Positions 50,717-60,178 of a stretch of 64,000 bases of DNA are shown here, in pieces. The notes below the pieces were generated by a model. The model worked only from the letters and a program-made list of their open reading frames with translations. It had not been told where the DNA came from and ran no database searches. How positions within the stretch are numbered: position 1 is the stretch's first letter; every line of letters begins with the position of its first letter. Made by a program: the position numbers and the translations under genes. The stretch is from assembly GCF_025318105.1 (NCBI RefSeq), contig NZ_JAOANI010000015.1:62001-126000 (forward strand), in the 5' to 3' direction. This DNA is from Venatoribacter pacificus. GTDB lineage: Bacteria; Pseudomonadota; Gammaproteobacteria; Pseudomonadales; Oceanobacteraceae.

Positions 50717-52411
50717 ATGGATATGACCGACGCAAACACCCTCTCTTTCTACCAGCGCAACGTACAGGATGTTTTTGCCCGTTATGAGTCGGTGCAAAGC
50801 CCTTTAATGCCTTATTTCCCCATGGCGTTTTTACCTGGAAGTCGGGTTTTGGACGTTGGTTGTGGTTCTGGCCGTGACGTTAAAGCGCTATTGAAACAGG
50901 GCTATGACGCACATGGTGTTGAACCTGTCGCAGCGATGAGAGAAATGGCGATCACGCATAGTCCGGAATTATACAAACGGATACAGCCAGGCCATCTTCC
51001 GGACATACCGACACATGAGCGTTTTGATGGCGTAATTTGCAGCGCCGTATTAATGCACATCCCCGCCGGCCAACAGCTGGAAGCCTTCGTTAATCTGCGC
51101 AATCTGCTCAAGGCTGGTGGGCGATTATTAATGTCCGTACCGGCTGCTCGCGATGATCTGGATGCCGATTTTCGCGATGCTCAGGGGCGCTTATTTTTAC
51201 CGATGGAAGCCGACCGGGTTCGTTTGCTGTCCGAACAATTAGGCCTGGTATTAATCAGCCAATTCACAACTCAGGATTCGCTTGGCCGTGGCGGTGTCAG
51301 CTGGAATATTTTGTTATTTGAAAAATCAGCTGAACATAACCGGCCGCTTGACCGGATTGAGTCGGTACTTAAACACGATAAAAAAGTCGCCACCTACAAG
51401 CTGGCGTTGTTGCGTGCTTTCTGTGATATGGCCGACCGCGATGCCGGCGCAGTAAGCTGGCTTGGCAACGGTTATGTCGGCATGCCGGTACAGGCACTGG
51501 CGGAGTGCTGGCTGCACTATTATTGGCCATTGATGGCAGCACCGCTGCATATTCCGCAGAGCAATATCGATGCACCAGGCAGCAGTAAGCCGCCGGCATT
51601 CCGGCAGGCGTTGGAACAACTGATCCGCTTGGCACAGGCTGAATACGGTACTGATCCAGTAGTGACTTACAGCCTGTGCATGCTGGGCTGGAAGAAAAAC
51701 AATTTGCCCTCATTGCTCGCCACGCAACTGCACACAACGCTTAGCGTTTTAAGTCGCACGCTGATTGTTGGCCCGGTACAACACGCCGCTCAGGGAGAAA
51801 TGTTCTGCTACGACAAAGCCAGCAAGCTGGTCTTGCTGGAGGTCGATTTGTGGCGGGAGTTTTGTTTATCCGGTTACTGGATACGTGATTCTCTGTTACT
51901 GCGTTGGGCGGAATTATGCGAACGTTTTTCCCAGCGCATTAATCCTGCCATTCATCGGGGTGTCGTTCTGCCGTATTTAATTCAGCCAGAAGATCCGGAA
52001 CGTGAGCAAGGACTGGCACGGCGCTTATATGCTGAAGCATCGCCGCTTACCTGCGTCTGGAGTGATCGCTCCATTAATATGGCAACGATGGATATTGACC
52101 ATGTGCTGCCATTCTCCCTTTGGCACAACAATGACCTGTGGAATTTATTACCTGCGGCCAGTGCAGTGAACCGAGCTAAAAGCGATAAAGTTCCGACCCC
52201 AGAATTTTTGCGCCGCCGGCAAGATGCCATTGTCAGCAACTGGCGCTTTGCCCAGCAGATTGAAACAACGGTATTTCAGCACGAATTGCAGCGCACATTG
52301 GGGCGTTTCCGTCCGGAAAACTGGGAGCTGGATTTATTTCAGCATTTATCCGAGCGCGCTGCGCAGGCGATTTATCAGCGTGGAGAAGAACCCTGGGAAT
52401 GGACAGTATAA
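50717..52411 (+). CDS. SAM methyltransferase-HNH nuclease fusion
   Basis: This 564-residue protein joins two activities. Residues ~30-200 form a class I methyltransferase with motif I VLDVGCGSGRD (44-54) and a typical AGGRLLMSVP strand. A helical middle section (~220-440) has no recognised match. The C-terminus contains an HNH-type core: D-I-D-H-V-L-P-F (Asp461-His462), DLWNLLP (Asn476) and NRAKSDK (Asn485), the usual beta-beta-alpha metal fold; only one of the zinc cysteines seen in some HNH proteins is present (LTCVWSDR). It lies between the AbiE pair and a tRNA gene. A role in defence or restriction is inference. Confidence 0.78.
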   Translation: MDMTDANTLSFYQRNVQDVFARYESVQSPLMPYFPMAFLPGSRVLDVGCGSGRDVKALLKQGYDAHGVEPVAAMREMAITHSPELYKRIQPGHLPDIPTHERFDGVICSAVLMHIPAGQQLEAFVNLRNLLKAGGRLLMSVPAARDDLDADFRDAQGRLFLPMEADRVRLLSEQLGLVLISQFTTQDSLGRGGVSWNILLFEKSAEHNRPLDRIESVLKHDKKVATYKLALLRAFCDMADRDAGAVSWLGNGYVGMPVQALAECWLHYYWPLMAAPLHIPQSNIDAPGSSKPPAFRQALEQLIRLAQAEYGTDPVVTYSLCMLGWKKNNLPSLLATQLHTTLSVLSRTLIVGPVQHAAQGEMFCYDKASKLVLLEVDLWREFCLSGYWIRDSLLLRWAELCERFSQRINPAIHRGVVLPYLIQPEDPEREQGLARRLYAEASPLTCVWSDRSINMATMDIDHVLPFSLWHNNDLWNLLPAASAVNRAKSDKVPTPEFLRRRQDAIVSNWRFAQQIETTVFQHELQRTLGRFRPENWELDLFQHLSERAAQAIYQRGEEPWEWTV

Positions 52412-52585
52412 CCGGCTGATCTGTCTGAAGGCAGCGCGGCAGCAGCACCGTGACCATTGCAAAGCAGCGATCAAAACCGGCTCCAACCGGAAATCTGTAT
52501 TTTCAACATGGCCACTTTTTGGTCTCAATTTGCTCTCAAAACCAAATTGGTTAGTGGTTACCATCGCGGAAAGTCTTGCTGGAAG

Positions 52586-52662
52586 TGGCCCGCCCTAGAG
52601 GATTCGAACCTCTGACCTTTGCCTCCGGAGGGCAACGCTCTATCCAGCTGAGCTAAGGGCGG
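52586..52662 (-). tRNA. tRNA-Arg (anticodon CCG)
   Basis: On the minus strand the 77-base gene folds as a full cloverleaf: acceptor CCGCCCT/AGGGCGG, D-arm AGCTCAGCTGGATAGAGC, anticodon stem TTGCC/GGCAA with loop CTCCGGA giving CCG, and T-arm AGAGGTTCGAATCCTCT. CCA is encoded. A TATACAAT-type -10 with a GC-rich discriminator lies about 40 bases upstream. The 3' end faces the accessory block, a common integration position, but I found no direct repeat of the 3' end or any integrase gene. Confidence 0.95.
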
Positions 52663-52774
52663 TTTACAGTTCTGCCGGGGAGGCTGACGCTGTAAGTGCC
52701 CGCATTGTATACGGTTTTCCCGAAGGCCTCTAGTATTACAGCAAGCGTTACATAGGGGGCGGACGCCGGATTAT

Positions 52775-53551
52775 TCATCCTGCTGGCTTATGTGCGGTGA
52801 TGAAGTTCAGCTGCCAGCGCAACCCGATCCGCCCATCTGCCAGCCTGTCAAAACCCAGTTCCCGGGCCAGTGCCGCACTGACATCTGATGCCTCAGCCCG
52901 GTCTATGCCAAACATCAGGCGGCAATATTCTCCTGCCTGCAAAGCACTGTCGAAATGCCAGTGATAGTCGCGGCAGGCGGCATGAATATCGTTAAAACCG
53001 CTGCTGCGCAGCTGCTCTGTGGTTTGCTGATCAAAGTACCAGCCGTGGTGGCCCATACTGTTGTGTGTATTAACCCAACCATCGAGAAAGCGGGCCGTGG
53101 CCGATTCGGCATGGGCATCGGCCAGCACCAGTATTCCTCCCGGACGCAGGCAGCGGTAAATCTCATCAAATAATGGTTGTTTGTTCTGAGTATGGTGAAG
53201 ACCGGCGAGGCTGAGTGCGATGTCTGTACTGTTATCCGCCTGCGGGAGATGATCCAGCGAACATAAACTCAGCGGATGACGACTTCCAGAGTGGCAATGC
53301 TGATCAAACAAGCGGGCAAACAATTCACTGGTTTCCAGATGATGAAGTTGTACGTTATGCGGCAGATAGCTCGCCAGATAACCACCACCGGCCGGTACAT
53401 CGAGCATGCGGGTGCCCGCGGTTATGACCAGCCCTTGCAGGATGGCGTTGAATTCCTGCTCACGTGCATCCGGCCAATTAAGCATTGCCTGGTGATAAGC
53501 ATCCGCACGTTGATTAAAAATGTCCTGATAACTGTCAGCTGAATCAAACAT
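52775..53551 (-). CDS. Class I SAM-dependent methyltransferase
   Basis: This 258-residue protein has motif I as TRMLDVPAGGGYLASYLP, with an acidic LETSE at motif II, DNSTDIALSLAGLHHT and LRPGGILVLADAH as later motifs of UbiE/Methyltransf_11-type enzymes. The usual GxGxG is D-V-P-A-G-G-G. The substrate is unknown. It starts 2 bases after the PaaK-like ligase, forming an operon with it and the STN-domain protein. Methylation of a product activated by the ligase is a reasonable guess, no more. Confidence 0.8.
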   Translation of the reverse strand: MFDSADSYQDIFNQRADAYHQAMLNWPDAREQEFNAILQGLVITAGTRMLDVPAGGGYLASYLPHNVQLHHLETSELFARLFDQHCHSGSRHPLSLCSLDHLPQADNSTDIALSLAGLHHTQNKQPLFDEIYRCLRPGGILVLADAHAESATARFLDGWVNTHNSMGHHGWYFDQQTTEQLRSSGFNDIHAACRDYHWHFDSALQAGEYCRLMFGIDRAEASDVSAALARELGFDRLADGRIGLRWQLNFITAHKPAG

Positions 53552-53553
53552 AC

Positions 53554-54861
53554 TCAGATCCTTGAGATAAATTCTTCAAATTTCCCACCCGCGCTGCGGG
53601 GCAGTTGTTCAACCTGACAGATCCGTATTTGGAAATCATGACCAATAGCGTCGCAAATAATCCGCCGGGCCTGCATGTAATCTTCTTCACCAGGAGTAAC
53701 CGGTGTCTGAAGATTCAGCTGCAGTTCTTCCAGGCTCAGCTGTTCGAGCTGAAAGCTGGCCTGCGGGAACAGCTCCATCAACGCCATGGGATTGTACGCC
53801 GGCCAGCTTTTCCGGCCGTCGGGGTAAGTCACCAGATTTCGCGTGCGGCCAATAATGCGCTGTAAAACCGGCAAAGTAATTCCACAATCACAGCTTTCAC
53901 CGGGAATTGCATAATCACCAATTTCGTAACGGATAAGCGGCATCAGATAATTATGCAGCTGTGTTATTACTACGCGTCCAATCTGACCTGGAGCACAGGG
54001 CTGGTTATTATCATCCAGTACCTCCAGCAGGCAATTTTCTAGCTGAATATGGTAATGATCATGATGTGGGCATTGCAGCGCCATATAACCAACTTCTTGA
54101 GAACTGTAAACATCATGAACCCGACAACCAAACGCCCGGTGCACTAAATCACGCAGAGACGGTGGCAGGTTTTCGCCAATAGAAGAAACGTTATGCAGTG
54201 AATTTAAACGCTTCTCACGCAGCTGAATTCTTGCCAGTTCCTGTAATACGCTAGGGTAGGTCACCAGATATTGTGGCTGGCGCTCGCACAACCAGCGGTA
54301 TTGCACATCCAGTGGTTCGGAGCTGTTCAGCAAGCCTGCAGGAGCACGAAACCCCAGCGCTGCCGCTGACTTCCCCCAGCGATCACCTTGTTGTCCGGGA
54401 TAACGCGCCTCATCGACCGGTAAAAATTTAATCGCCGCCAGCGAGGCGTTCATATTACGTCCAGCCCAGAGATGATCGCGTAAGGTAAATGCACGCCAAT
54501 AAACCTGAGCATGTTCCGTCGACCAGGTTTGAACAGGCCGACCGGTCGAACCGGAGCTGCGGAATTCAAAGTGCCGCCCATGCTCCGCCGGTGGCTGTGT
54601 GCTCAACAGCTCTTTTTCGTTACGCTGCAACTGCGTTCGTGTCAGTAACGGAAATTTATCCCACTGGATATTTCCGTTCATCGCCATAATGGCCGGATGT
54701 TGTTGATAATAGGGCACGGTATTCAGCGCATGTTGCAAAAGCGCTTGTACCGACTGCTGTTGCAGCACACTACGCTGCTCCGATGATAAGCGCTCACTTT
54801 GCTGCAAGCGTATCTGCATAGCAATGGTAGTGGCTTCTTCCGGGGTTGGTATGCTGATCAT
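53554..54861 (-). CDS. PaaK/CapK-like adenylate-forming ligase
   Basis: This 435-residue protein resembles phenylacetate-CoA ligases and CapK. Landmarks are the P-loop RSSGSTGRPV (residues ~100-110), YLVTYPSVLQELA, VHDVYSSQEVGYMALQC (E-box), LIRYEIGDYA and IIGRTRNLV. A CxxC-like CDCG after the aspartate motif is shared with some PaaK proteins. It should activate a carboxylate by adenylation, but no substrate can be named. It overlaps the upstream STN-domain gene by 4 bases (ATGA) and lies 2 bases before a methyltransferase. Confidence 0.8.
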   Translation of the reverse strand: MISIPTPEEATTIAMQIRLQQSERLSSEQRSVLQQQSVQALLQHALNTVPYYQQHPAIMAMNGNIQWDKFPLLTRTQLQRNEKELLSTQPPAEHGRHFEFRSSGSTGRPVQTWSTEHAQVYWRAFTLRDHLWAGRNMNASLAAIKFLPVDEARYPGQQGDRWGKSAAALGFRAPAGLLNSSEPLDVQYRWLCERQPQYLVTYPSVLQELARIQLREKRLNSLHNVSSIGENLPPSLRDLVHRAFGCRVHDVYSSQEVGYMALQCPHHDHYHIQLENCLLEVLDDNNQPCAPGQIGRVVITQLHNYLMPLIRYEIGDYAIPGESCDCGITLPVLQRIIGRTRNLVTYPDGRKSWPAYNPMALMELFPQASFQLEQLSLEELQLNLQTPVTPGEEDYMQARRIICDAIGHDFQIRICQVEQLPRSAGGKFEEFISRI

Positions 54862-55553
54862 GGCTGATGAGTATTGTCAGGTTCGGAAAAGTCAGGCTCA
54901 CCAAACCGGTGACGGTAAAAAGGCAATAATCGTTGATAAATTTCCGGGTCGGTATCACGGTAGTGTTGCAACTTGGCAAATTCGTTTTTCTTTTCTTCTG
55001 CGAGGCGTTGTTCGCGCTGTGCTTTTTCATCCGCTTTCTTTTTTTTGCGGGCTGCTTGTTGTTCTTCTTGCTGGGCTTTTATCTCGGCAATCTTTTTTTC
55101 GCGTCTAGCAGCTTCTTCCAAAACACGTACACGTTGGTCACTCAACAACGCTGGCTGTTGCTGCACAACATCACTGGTCAGTGAAGTCTCAACCAGAGTG
55201 GAACCGGCAAGCCTGAGACCATCACTTTGCAGTTGACCTTCGGGCAAAATTTGCAACGCCGCTAAATCCGCATCTTTAAATGATTTTATCAGCGAAAAGT
55301 TCTGTTCCAGTAATCGCAGAACTTCATTTTCCTGCAGTGATGCGCCACGAAATACTTCTGGAATAATCAGGTCTGGGTAGTAATAAATAACAATGCCGGA
55401 ATACTGACTGAATTCAGTAAAAAACGCTTCAGCAGATACCGTCAATTCAGGAAAAATATAACGTTGTTGAGCATGTTGATACTGGATCGTTGGCGCTGCA
55501 ATAGCAACCTGACTCAGCAAGAATAAGAAACAGGTTTTCAGCAAAAATCTCAT
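54858..55553 (-). CDS. Periplasmic protein with STN-like domain and charged coiled coil
   Basis: About 231 residues from the ATG at 55553 that starts the signal peptide MRFLLKTCFLFLLSQVAIA; an upstream start adds 14 residues. Residues ~25-105 look like an STN domain of secretins and TonB receptors: FFTEFSQYSGIVIYYYPDL and FRGASLQENEVLRLLEQNFSL. Then comes a long charged helix rich in E, K, Q and A (EEAARREKKIAEIKAQQEEQ), likely a coiled coil. There is no barrel or secretin domain. It heads an operon with a PaaK-like ligase and a methyltransferase, a combination I do not recognise. Confidence 0.6.
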   Translation of the reverse strand: MRFLLKTCFLFLLSQVAIAAPTIQYQHAQQRYIFPELTVSAEAFFTEFSQYSGIVIYYYPDLIIPEVFRGASLQENEVLRLLEQNFSLIKSFKDADLAALQILPEGQLQSDGLRLAGSTLVETSLTSDVVQQQPALLSDQRVRVLEEAARREKKIAEIKAQQEEQQAARKKKKADEKAQREQRLAEEKKNEFAKLQHYRDTDPEIYQRLLPFYRHRFGEPDFSEPDNTHQP

Positions 55554-55576
55554 TCCATCGTCCTGACATATTAATA

Positions 55577-55614
55577 ATAAAAAAAGAGGCCGCAACGGTT
55601 AACCCGCGCGGCCT
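55577..55614 (-). terminator. Rho-independent terminator after the repeat lipoprotein
   Basis: On the minus strand AGGCCGC...GCGGCCT is followed by C and seven or more T residues. It separates the lipoprotein gene from the STN-domain operon. Confidence 0.8.
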
Positions 55615-55631
55615 ATTTTAACTTTCAGTCG

Positions 55632-57893
55632 TTATGGAATCATAGGTCCCCTGTTGCTGCAGATACCGACAATGCAATTGGTATCAACATACACACCACC
55701 GCTAATGCCAGCGGTGGTACCCGTTCCCGCCGTAATGGTATAGCTTGCGCGCAGGTTGTTACGCAGATCACCGCTGTCGATAGACAACATACCACCATGG
55801 CCACCAAAGGTTTCATCTCCGTTCACTTCTGTTGCAGAAGCATTTCCACCGGCAACACTGATAGAACCATTAATCGCAGAACCTTTGGCGCTTGCAAGCA
55901 TGAGGAAACCACCATCACCACCTTCAAGCTGACCAGCACCGCCATTGGCGCTCACCTGAGCATTAAAGTCGACCAGGCTGAATTGACTGCTAACAAATAC
56001 GGCACCGCCATTGCCGCCTTCATTGTAACCATCATTCTCGCCATCAGCAGGAACAGCCGTATCGTTACTGCCATTCAGACTAATCGTGCCACGAATGGTT
56101 GCTTTGTGCGGGGCGCGGATCAAGAAAAATCCACCACTACCATCACTGGCATTGCTGACATCATCCGCTGTAGCAGATACGTTACCATCAAAACTGAATG
56201 ACAGCTCTGGCTGCAGGAAAGCATGACCTGTATAAGTACCGAGGTAGGTAGAGCCACCATTACCAGCACGGGCAATTGCACTCAGGGTTTCTGACGTCAC
56301 AACCTGGCCACCATTCAACAGCAGATCGGTTGCCACTTTAATGGATGGTGCTGGTGCATAGGTAACAGCATCGTCCTCGTCGTCAGAATTAGACTCGCCA
56401 GTGATCTCAATAGATCCACCACTGCCTGAACGCAGAGCATCGCCACCCGAGGCATCAAGACGGGCATAACCAACGATCTGAGTCGGCAATTCAGAATTAA
56501 TCTGGGCGTCATGACTAATATCAATATTCCCCCCTTGAGCACCGAATCCTTCACCTGAACCACTGACTGCCGTTGCATTCCCCCCTTCTGCCAGCAAATT
56601 GCCACTGACAACAACCAAAGCAGGATTGGAGGGTACTTCATTACCGTAATCAGACTCTTCAACATCAATACGAATATTGCCGCCACGACCCGCTACATAG
56701 GAATCGTAAGCACTGTCACCACCATTCGCCTGCAGAGTACCGGTATTCACCAAACGCGGTGCCGCATAGGCAAGCCCCTCAGCACCTTCTCCGCTCAGCG
56801 ATAAAGTAATTTCGCCGCCAAAACCACCTTCACCACCGTCGGTTTCTGTCGCATTCAGTACGCTGTCGGCACCGTCTGTGGTCAGGTTTCCGGTATTTAA
56901 CAGCAGGCTACCAGCTCCAAGGCGAATACTCCCACCGCTGTAACGGCTAGTGCTATTTACACCGCTACCGGCAGAAGCAGTCAGGTTGCCACTGTTAACC
57001 AGATCGCGAAGAGAGTACATCTCGATATTGGCACCGGGCGCAGTACGAGAACCACTACTGGAGCCAGCAGATGTTTGGATGGCACCACTATTGGCAATCG
57101 CTGCCTGACTGAAAATACGGACATAACCACTGTTACCAACGACGGTTGAAGCATCGCCATCAGCACCGGATGTAACAATGTTGCCGCTGTTGTTAACGAT
57201 ATTGGCATACATCTCAAAATCACCGCCACGCTGGCCGGTTTCTTTACCCGCTAAGTTAATGCTGCCAGAGCCAACATAATTGAATAGGTAAAAACTCAAG
57301 TCAGCAACATTGGCAGGCATTGCGGCTGCCGCTACTGTGATTTCACCATCGTTCTGTATATCGTTATACAAATACAGGTTGCCATTTGAGCCGTTATAAT
57401 CGAGCGTCAGCACGGCACCGGAAGCCACTTTAATACCAGTAATCATAGTACTTTCTTTACTCAAAACCGGTACAGGAGATGGCCCGTCGCTGACCGCACC
57501 GTCGTAGCGGAACATACGGTTACCCCGCAAATACAGCGTACCACTGGTAATGCCTGTGGTATCGACACTCACCGTCGTACTGGTGGTGATATTCGCGGGG
57601 TTAGAACCCAGATTAACCGTCACGGCAGGCAGCTGATGATTAGTGTCCGGCAAACCGTTAACCGTAATGTTCAGCGGAGCCGCACTGTATTTTTTTTCAA
57701 TCTCAATACTGCCGCCACTACCAGCCTGATAGTTAGCGTTACCACCTTTCACGCTGATGACTGCGGTGCCAACCGGATTACCGGACAAACCTGACGGGGT
57801 GGAGCTACCACCGGATGAATCGCCACCACATGCCGTCAGCGCAATAGTGGTTGCCAGAATACTGGCCTTAAAAGGTAAGCTTAATGGGTGCAT
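55632..57893 (-). CDS. Large Gly/Asn/Ser-rich repeat lipoprotein, probable beta-helix
   Basis: About 753 residues from the ATG at 57893, giving the signal MHPLSLPFKASILATTIALTAC with a lipobox Cys near residue 22, followed by a GGDSSGGSS linker. The mature chain is a long series of short turns: NSGNLTASAGSG, NTGNLTTDGADS, NTGTLQANGGDS, VSGNLLAEGGNA, DASGGDALRSGSGGSIEITG and similar. The alternating N-x-G and GG-x-I/L rungs suggest a right-handed beta-helix. Asp-rich turns could bind calcium. It is likely surface-exposed and adhesive or structural. No known family is recognised. Confidence 0.65.
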   Translation of the reverse strand: MHPLSLPFKASILATTIALTACGGDSSGGSSTPSGLSGNPVGTAVISVKGGNANYQAGSGGSIEIEKKYSAAPLNITVNGLPDTNHQLPAVTVNLGSNPANITTSTTVSVDTTGITSGTLYLRGNRMFRYDGAVSDGPSPVPVLSKESTMITGIKVASGAVLTLDYNGSNGNLYLYNDIQNDGEITVAAAAMPANVADLSFYLFNYVGSGSINLAGKETGQRGGDFEMYANIVNNSGNIVTSGADGDASTVVGNSGYVRIFSQAAIANSGAIQTSAGSSSGSRTAPGANIEMYSLRDLVNSGNLTASAGSGVNSTSRYSGGSIRLGAGSLLLNTGNLTTDGADSVLNATETDGGEGGFGGEITLSLSGEGAEGLAYAAPRLVNTGTLQANGGDSAYDSYVAGRGGNIRIDVEESDYGNEVPSNPALVVVSGNLLAEGGNATAVSGSGEGFGAQGGNIDISHDAQINSELPTQIVGYARLDASGGDALRSGSGGSIEITGESNSDDEDDAVTYAPAPSIKVATDLLLNGGQVVTSETLSAIARAGNGGSTYLGTYTGHAFLQPELSFSFDGNVSATADDVSNASDGSGGFFLIRAPHKATIRGTISLNGSNDTAVPADGENDGYNEGGNGGAVFVSSQFSLVDFNAQVSANGGAGQLEGGDGGFLMLASAKGSAINGSISVAGGNASATEVNGDETFGGHGGMLSIDSGDLRNNLRASYTITAGTGTTAGISGGVYVDTNCIVGICSNRGPMIP

Positions 57894-58648
57894 GCCAAAT
57901 CCTTGTGTAATATCTGCAATTTTTATGATTGGTAGGGATAATCCCATCCGAGCTGAATGAGATAAAAAGGGATAGTAAAGTAACCCTACCGCGATATAAA
58001 GTAAATGTACGACTCTGATTATCGAATATTTACCCCAAAAACTTATCTATATAGGCCAAAAGCACTACTGTTCAGAGACTATATCGTCCTCATTGCTCAC
58101 CAGTCCCTGAGGTTATCGCTATATTCTGCCTCCCCAACATATAGATATCGCAACCGCTTATTATCACAATCATTAGCATTTACATGACTGATACAATCCT
58201 GGCGTGAATGTTATTTGCCTGACGTAGGCATGGCGGTACATAAATATCTCAGAAGCGCGCGGGAAGGACGAAAGCCCGTATCATTTATCTATTCCACTGC
58301 TGTAACGAATGCGATGATGTGCATTATGAACAAGCATTAATAAGCAGAGGTTACGCACCAACGGATGCACCCAATAACAAACAAAATTGTCCGACAACCT
58401 GCAAGATAAACTGCGAAATAATATACCAAGCTTAACCTAAATAAATATTATTGAATGACAGCGACAACCAGGCTGTATTGATAATTATTATTTTAACCGA
58501 AGTCTGAAATGCTACCGGAACATCAAAAGACTCCGACCGGATATAACAACGTTGTGCGCAAAACGAATATTTTCATCAAATTACTTTCAGCATAAAGTAA
58601 ACGCCAGAAAACCAACTCACCTATGATCAAGTTTAATAATAAATCAAT
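57894..58648. other. Long AT-rich gap without a recognised gene
   Basis: About 755 bases separate the lipoprotein and the selenium permease, both on the minus strand. I find no convincing ORF. The lipoprotein promoter should lie near 57900-58000. The string ATCACAATCATTAGCAT near 58160 slightly resembles the Fur-like site at 4227. The end of the permease operon (58620-58648) shows no clear hairpin with a U-tract. Confidence 0.6.
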
Positions 58649-60178
58649 TCAGCCCACACCAGCCGACAAATCTGCACCGGCCCGGCGGCGAATACGGCGC
58701 GACAAGCTGTCGATCAGAATATTCAGTGCGGCGGCAACCACAATCAGGAAGAAGGCTTTATCGTAACGGATTTCTTCAAACGCAGAGTCGATATAAAAAC
58801 CAATCGTGGCAATACCTAAAATTCCCATCATCGCGCTTTCGCGCAGGATGACTTCCCAGCGATAAAACAGAAACGCAAGAAACCCCGGATATAAGCGTGG
58901 CGTATGCAGATACAGGTAACGGTTAATCCCCTTCGGATCATCGGCACGCTGTGGCTGCTGTTCGCTGTGGTTGGCGAGCAGGAACGCAATTAAACCACCG
59001 TTATGTAATGCCAGCGCCAGCACCGCCGGTAAGCCGGAAGGCCCGAGCAGTAACAGCAGAATAAAGGCGATCATCATTTCCGGCGTAGAGCGCATAATCA
59101 GCAGTAATAACCGCCCCGGCCAGCGCATGGCCCTGCCACTGATCGCCTGACTGGCCAGCGGGTAACACAGCAGTGCAATCACACCGGTCAGTACCAGAGC
59201 AATCTGGGTAAGGTACAGCGTCTGCAATAATGCCGGCCAGGCTACCTGACTGAATTCGCGCCAGTACCAGGTCGCGGCTGCGCTCAGATCACCCTGCTGT
59301 AATGCCCGTGGCCAGATATCCTGACTGATAAACTGCCACGCATAGCTGCTGCCCAGTGGCGGCGACTGGGGTAACAACCAGAGCGCCAATGCCGCATAGA
59401 CAGGTAATAACCAGCCACGTAACCAGAAGCGGATACTGGCAATTAATATAAAAAACACCCAGAGCAAAGCCGCGGCTTCGCTGTATTGCCCCTGTTTAAA
59501 AGCGGTTTCCAGATGAAAGCCGAGTGTTGGCAAACCAATAAAACCAAGAATGGCGCTGGAGCGTAATGCACACTCAAAACGATAGCGGCAGTAGCTGCGC
59601 ATCTCGCCCAGGCTCTGTGGAATTAAGGTGTAGGCATAGCGGCTGATACGGGAACTGAGTGGCGATACCGCGAGCGTTGGCTGTGGCGCCTGACGGTCAA
59701 ACATTTCAGCAAATACTTTGGCAAAAACACCGGTGTAAGGAATTAAAATCGCCAGTAAGCCGGTGGTGGCGCTGAGACCATAAAGCTGCATAAACAGCAG
59801 CCCCCAGAATATCTCGTGTACCGAGCGCACCGCCGCCGCCAGCATACGCACCGGCCGCCAGTAATAAAACACCGCCAGTATTAAACCCAGCGGCACCGAA
59901 ATAATAAGCGCCAGCAAGGCAAAGGCAACGGTCTGGCCCAGCGCACTGAAAAGAGTACTGCTGTCAGCCCAGTACGGAGTAATAAAGCCCCAGCCAATAC
60001 GCCCGAGTTCACGCCATGGGTCAGTCGGATAAAGCGCCAGATCAGCCAGAAACAGACAGACCAGAGCAATCGCAATAAATAACAGTGAAATACGGCGCAA
60101 ACGACGACCACTGCTGTGCGCCGGGCGCACGCCGGGTAAACGGTTCAGCAGTACTAAGGCGTCGCTGTCAGGACGCAT
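58649..60178 (-). CDS. Double-length PhnE-like ABC permease, putative selenate transporter
   Basis: This 509-residue permease contains two PhnE-like halves in one chain. The first has SVHEIFWGLLFMQLYG and SAILGFIGLPTLGFHLETAFKQGQYSEA, and the second has IMRSTPEMMIAFILLL and SAMMGILGIATIGFYIDSAFEEIRYDKA. The repeated G-F-x-(I/L)-(D/E)-(S/T)-A-F pattern marks each conserved permease loop. Ordinary PhnE proteins are about half this length. Its neighbours selD and selU indicate a selenium substrate, as proposed for this transporter type. It overlaps the ATPase gene by 11 bases. Confidence 0.85.
   Translation of the reverse strand: MRPDSDALVLLNRLPGVRPAHSSGRRLRRISLLFIAIALVCLFLADLALYPTDPWRELGRIGWGFITPYWADSSTLFSALGQTVAFALLALIISVPLGLILAVFYYWRPVRMLAAAVRSVHEIFWGLLFMQLYGLSATTGLLAILIPYTGVFAKVFAEMFDRQAPQPTLAVSPLSSRISRYAYTLIPQSLGEMRSYCRYRFECALRSSAILGFIGLPTLGFHLETAFKQGQYSEAAALLWVFFILIASIRFWLRGWLLPVYAALALWLLPQSPPLGSSYAWQFISQDIWPRALQQGDLSAAATWYWREFSQVAWPALLQTLYLTQIALVLTGVIALLCYPLASQAISGRAMRWPGRLLLLIMRSTPEMMIAFILLLLLGPSGLPAVLALALHNGGLIAFLLANHSEQQPQRADDPKGINRYLYLHTPRLYPGFLAFLFYRWEVILRESAMMGILGIATIGFYIDSAFEEIRYDKAFFLIVVAAALNILIDSLSRRIRRRAGADLSAGVG

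Noticed and set aside
48318..52662. A tRNA-bounded integrative element ending in tRNA-Arg
   Set aside because: The tRNA 3' end faces the accessory genes, but I found no second copy of the tRNA 3' sequence near 48318-48582 and no integrase. The block is accessory-like but its boundaries are unproven.
53203..53551. Eroded methyltransferase, because motif I is DVPAGGG rather than DxGxGxG
   Set aside because: Later motifs are intact and DVPAGGG-type variants occur in this superfamily, so the enzyme is probably functional.
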